NCBI GenBank assembly: GCA_035525375.1
Contig: DATLEI010000064.1
Span: 1 to 17,012, forward strand
Direction of reading: 5' to 3'
Source of the DNA: JALZBN01 sp035525375
GTDB taxonomy: Bacteria; Actinomycetota; Acidimicrobiia; Acidimicrobiales; AC-14
Length of the DNA: 17,012 bases
The notes under the pieces are model-generated. The model made no database searches. It saw nothing but the letters and a program-made list of their open reading frames with translations, and was not told the DNA's origin. The position numbers were made by a program, and so were the translations under genes. Positions 14,764 to 17,012 of this stretch are shown piece after piece. Each line of letters opens with the position of its first letter. Position 1 is the stretch's first letter.

Positions 14764-15231
14764 GTGCTGAAGGACAAGAAAGTGATCGCCGTTGGTGAGC
14801 GCGACGGAGTTTCAGGGCCCGCGATTGAGGCCTGCGTCACCGCCGCCGGCGGCACCGTGGTCTACGCCGCCACCGAGTGCTACGTCTGAACGGCGGCGGG
14901 AGCCATGGACCTGCAGAGCCAGGAGGCAATCCTCAGGCTCAGTGAGCAGCATGACAAGGGAGATCTGATCGTGCTCCTGGGTGCACCAGACCCGGAGAGT
15001 GCCGAGATTGCAGCCGAGACAGTTGTGCTCGGTGATCCCTCGTACGCAGGTCCGTTGGCCGGGGTCCAGTTGGGCCTCACCGTGTTTCACATCCTCGAGG
15101 ACGAGGTGCACCAAGCGATTCCCGATGACATTTGGGACGATCAGATCGGAGTGATGGGCGACGTCCTCGACGGCGCGGGCATCGTCGCGGCCGTCTCGGC
15201 AATGCGCGACCAGGCACCGGCCGCCGGTTGA
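14764..15231 (+). CDS. grdA: Glycine/sarcosine/betaine reductase complex selenoprotein GrdA (UGA-decoded Sec)
   Basis: 155 residues including selenocysteine, the usual GrdA size. The GTG at 14764 follows a perfect AGGAGGTGA (14747-14755) that overlaps the end of grdC. N-terminus KKVIAVGERDGVSGPAIEAC, then ATECYVU with TGA at 14887-14889 as codon 42, continuing in frame as TAAGAMDLQSQEAILRL, VVLGDPSYAGPLAGVQLGL and DDIWDDQIGVMGDVL. This is GrdA from end to end. The Cys39-x-x-Sec42 pair is the redox centre: Sec accepts the carboxymethyl group from GrdB as a selenoether, then forms a selenide-sulfide bond re-reduced by thioredoxin. A conventional caller would report only a false 108-residue protein starting at 14905. 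Confidence 0.97.
14887..14889 (+). other. Selenocysteine UGA codon in grdA
   Basis: In-frame TGA at codon 42 in the CxxU motif of GrdA (Cys39-Tyr-Val-Sec42), with conserved family residues continuing in the same frame on both sides. Confidence 0.95.
14916..14940 (+). promoter_or_regulatory. Candidate SECIS hairpin in grdA
   Basis: GAGCC (14916-14920) pairs with GGCTC (14936-14940), and GAGG (14923-14926) with CCTC (14931-14934), across a small 2x1 internal loop and a CAAT apical loop: nine base pairs. The apical loop begins about 38 bases after the UGA, at the far edge of the usual range, and lacks a leading G unless the closing pair opens. A closer strong hairpin was not seen. Confidence 0.45.
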
Positions 15232-15740
15232 TCCGACGGGTAGCCAGGCCAGGGTTGACGCTCCTGTCAGCCCTGGCCATTGTCATTGCTGGTACCGGCG
15301 CGTGCTCGGAGACGTCCGACCCGGTGAGGGGGCCGGTGCCGACCGAGCCCACGACGGCCCCTCCCCCGACTCAGCCGGGTGTCACGGCCCTCAAGGCCCG
15401 GTTGAGCGGCAAGTCGGTCGTTCCCGGCCCCGGCGCGCTCAGCGGATCAGGTACAGCCACTCTCAGCCTGAACGTCGCGGCGGCAAGGGTCTGTTACGAA
15501 TTGACGGTCAGGAACGTGGACCCGGTCACGGCCGCGAGTGTCTTCACCGGTCCTGCGGGAGCTCTGGGCCCGGCGACCATCCCGCTGGAGCCGCCCGAGG
15601 ACGACAACACGTCGAGTGGGTGCGTCGACGTTCCGAAAGGGATCCTCGAGAGCATCATCGCCAACCCGGCCGGGTTCTACGTCAGCGTCAGCAACGTGCA
15701 GTTCCCCGAGGGAGCCCTCCGTGCCCAGCTGGCCGTCTGA
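15228..15740 (+). CDS. Putative CHRD-domain lipoprotein
   Basis: 170 residues if translation starts at the TTG at 15228, which overlaps the grdA stop as TTGA. This start gives a lipoprotein-like signal: basic IRRVARP, hydrophobic LTLLSALAIVIAG, and a lipobox-like TGAC with Cys26. A Pro/Thr-rich linker (about 35-52) leads to a CHRD-like domain (about 56-170): LKARLSGKSVVPGPGALSG, GTATLSLNV, ARVCYELTVRNVDPVTAASVF, GPAGALGPA, then PEGALRAQL at the end. The His residues typical of CHRD (AHIH, NVHT) are absent (AASVF, VSVSN). It should sit on the outer face of the membrane; function is unknown. Co-transcription with grdA is likely from the overlap, but no Shine-Dalgarno supports the TTG. Confidence 0.72.
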   Translation: MIRRVARPGLTLLSALAIVIAGTGACSETSDPVRGPVPTEPTTAPPPTQPGVTALKARLSGKSVVPGPGALSGSGTATLSLNVAAARVCYELTVRNVDPVTAASVFTGPAGALGPATIPLEPPEDDNTSSGCVDVPKGILESIIANPAGFYVSVSNVQFPEGALRAQLAV

Positions 15741-15824
15741 AAGCAGGTTTGAGACTGGCCCGGCCAGGAGACGCATTTAGTACGCAGGTTCGACTGGAAC
15801 CCAAACAACGGAGGTGAACCCCTC

Positions 15825-15914
15825 ATGGAGGGACTTCTGATCTTGCTGCTCGTTATTTTCCTGATCGCCCTGGTCGCCGGGTTCGGCTGGCGCAAGGGCT
15901 CGCGCCGCTTTTAG
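15825..15914 (+). CDS. 29-residue single-span membrane peptide
   Basis: ATG at 15825 preceded by GGAGGTGA (15810-15817), a near-perfect Shine-Dalgarno with a seven-base spacer. The product is MEGLLILLLVIFLIALVAG followed by FGWRKGSRRF: one continuous transmembrane helix with a basic, probably cytoplasmic tail. It resembles the tiny hydrophobic peptides common in actinobacteria and other bacteria; no specific family is recognised. It lies 84 bases after the lipoprotein gene and ends seven bases from the convergent FKBP gene. Confidence 0.65.
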   Translation: MEGLLILLLVIFLIALVAGFGWRKGSRRF

Positions 15915-15921
15915 GACACGC

Positions 15922-16563
15922 CTACGTCGGTTTGGCGTCTTGCACCTCGACGACGAACCACAAGGGTTCATCAGGACCGATGTCGGGTGGCCGGCCCTGG
16001 GCGCCATACGCCTGGTCGGACGGAATGCCGAGTAGGCGCTGGCCACCCACCTTCATCCCCGGTATCCCGTCGGTCCACCCTTTGATCACTTGGTTGAGGG
16101 GGAACGTTGCGGGCTCGTTGCGTGAGTAGGACGAGTCGAAGATCTTCCCCGTCGTGCACGCAGCCCCGATGTAGTTCACCGTGACGGTGTCGTTCGGGTT
16201 GACCGTTGCACCGGTTCCCTCCTTCAGGTCTTCCTTCACCAGCTGCGTTGGCCCGGGACCCACCTTCACCGGTACCGCGGGAGCCCCCGCGGGAAGGGGA
16301 TCGGCTACCGCCACGCATACCTTGTCGGCAGCCGGCGTGCCCGCCGCAGTCGTCGAGGTATTACCAGCGGCGACGTCGGTCTTCTTCTTATCGTCGTCCT
16401 TGGTCAACACGACAACCGCGACGATCGCGACGATGACGGCGAGGACGCCTGCACCAATCGCCCCAAAGCGACGACGTTGCCTGCGCCGCCTGGCGGCCTC
16501 AGCCGCGGCCTTCCGGCGTTCTGCGCCGCTCATCTTGCGCCGGTCGCGCTGTGATCCAGCCAT
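15922..16563 (-). CDS. Membrane-anchored FKBP-type peptidyl-prolyl cis-trans isomerase
   Basis: 213 residues from ATG at 16563, which has AAGGTGGG about six bases upstream; the longer frame to 16626 overlaps the transaldolase gene. A very basic cytoplasmic tail (RRKAAAEAARRRRQRRRF, about 16-33) precedes one membrane helix (about 34-53). A charged Thr/Ala-rich linker follows, and then the FKBP domain (about 110-213) outside the membrane. Domain motifs are VTVNYIGAACTTGKIFDSSY, FPLNQVIKGWTDGIPGMKVGG (VIKGW lines the active site), AYGAQG and LWFVVEVQDA. It probably assists folding of exported proteins. It starts two bases after the transaldolase stop, so the two genes form an operon. Confidence 0.93.
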   Translation of the reverse strand: MAGSQRDRRKMSGAERRKAAAEAARRRRQRRRFGAIGAGVLAVIVAIVAVVVLTKDDDKKKTDVAAGNTSTTAAGTPAADKVCVAVADPLPAGAPAVPVKVGPGPTQLVKEDLKEGTGATVNPNDTVTVNYIGAACTTGKIFDSSYSRNEPATFPLNQVIKGWTDGIPGMKVGGQRLLGIPSDQAYGAQGRPPDIGPDEPLWFVVEVQDAKPT

Positions 16564-16565
16564 CT

Positions 16566-17012
16566 TCAGCCCACCTTGCTTAGTAGTGAAGCCTTCGATT
16601 CGATGCACGCGAGCATCTCCTCCCACGACTTCACGAATGAGTCGGCTCCGTCTGCCTGCAACTTGGCCGCGAGTTCGTCGATATCGGTACCTGCCTCGGC
16701 GAAGCGGGCCAATATCGCTTCGGCATCACCGCCGTCGGCCGGCAACAGTTCTCCCACCGTGCCGTGAGCGCCGAAGGCGATCAGGGTTCCCTCCGGCATC
16801 GTGTTGACTGTCTGCGGGGAGGCCAGATTTGAGATGTAAAAGGTGTCAGGCAGGCTGGGGTCTTTGGTGCCCGTGCTCGCCCACAGCAAGCGTTGCGGTC
16901 GCGCCCCGGCGTCAGCCAGCTTCAGCCAACGATCCGACGCCAGGAGATCGCGATACGCCTTGTAGGTGCGCTTGGCGATGCCAACTCCGAGCTGACCTCG
17001 GAGGTCGTCGGA
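16566..17012 (-). CDS. tal: Transaldolase (partial, N-terminus beyond window)
   Basis: C-terminal 148 codons of a transaldolase, open to the window edge. It reads IAKRTYKAYRDLL, then PQRLLWASTGTKDPSLPDTFYI, ASPQTVNTMPEGTLIAF, and a C-terminal helix ESKASLLSKVG. WASTGTKDP...Y and PQTVNTMP are hallmarks of the actinobacterial long-form transaldolase. The Schiff-base lysine lies upstream and is not visible. It moves a dihydroxyacetone unit between sugar phosphates in the non-oxidative pentose phosphate pathway. It is co-transcribed with the downstream FKBP gene. Confidence 0.96.
   Translation of the reverse strand, partial: SDDLRGQLGVGIAKRTYKAYRDLLASDRWLKLADAGARPQRLLWASTGTKDPSLPDTFYISNLASPQTVNTMPEGTLIAFGAHGTVGELLPADGGDAEAILARFAEAGTDIDELAAKLQADGADSFVKSWEEMLACIESKASLLSKVG

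Noticed and set aside
14905..15231. Stand-alone 108-residue protein
   Set aside because: It is the C-terminal part of GrdA after the Sec codon; the ATG at 14905 is internal and has no ribosome binding site.
15755..15767. CTGGCCCGGCCAG as an intrinsic terminator after the lipoprotein gene
   Set aside because: Near-perfect palindrome but the one-base centre cannot form a stable tight loop and no U-tract follows.

Overview
The window is high-GC DNA (many GTG/TTG starts, dense gene packing with GTGA/TTGA-type stop-start overlaps) and every recognisable protein fits a high-GC Gram-positive bacterium of the Actinomycetota. A non-mycelial lineage such as Acidimicrobiia is a guess; no rRNA or other marker is present to settle it. 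No tRNA, rRNA, CRISPR, insertion sequence or phage gene was seen, and no gene-free stretch exceeds 300 bases.

Left part (1-9738), mostly minus strand: a truncated PIG-V-like membrane mannosyltransferase, an FtsH-type membrane AAA+ zinc protease with an altered pore loop, and a SAM methyltransferase. A plus-strand pair follows: a TIGR03086/DinB-like protein, then a glycerophosphodiester phosphodiesterase preceded by a candidate 50-residue ORF. Minus-strand genes resume with a YdjM-like membrane protein coupled to a 60-residue membrane protein, a STAS anti-anti-sigma factor, MsrA, a small protein with a histone-like Lys/Pro/Ala/Arg tail, and a copper-amine-oxidase-like protein that has lost its cofactor tyrosine.

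Centre-right (10659-15740), plus strand: the most striking part, a glycine/sarcosine/betaine reductase operon in the order grdE-grdB-grdC-grdA. A conventional gene caller would break two of these genes. grdB reads through an in-frame TGA at 12998-13000 and grdA through one at 14887-14889. Both TGAs fall exactly where these families carry selenocysteine, and conserved family sequence continues in frame after each. A hairpin of bacterial SECIS type follows each TGA. The GrdE homologue appears to lack the cysteine that normally becomes the pyruvoyl group, and no grdD is seen. Together they suggest a divergent selenium-dependent reductase. GrdE/GrdB would activate an amino-methyl-carboxylate substrate, GrdA would carry the carboxymethyl selenoether, and GrdC would accept the acetyl group. 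A CHRD-like lipoprotein gene overlaps the grdA stop codon and may be co-transcribed. A divergent SAM methyltransferase lies upstream.

Right end: a 29-residue membrane peptide gene with an ideal ribosome binding site faces a minus-strand pair, transaldolase (truncated by the window edge) followed by a membrane-anchored FKBP-type prolyl isomerase.
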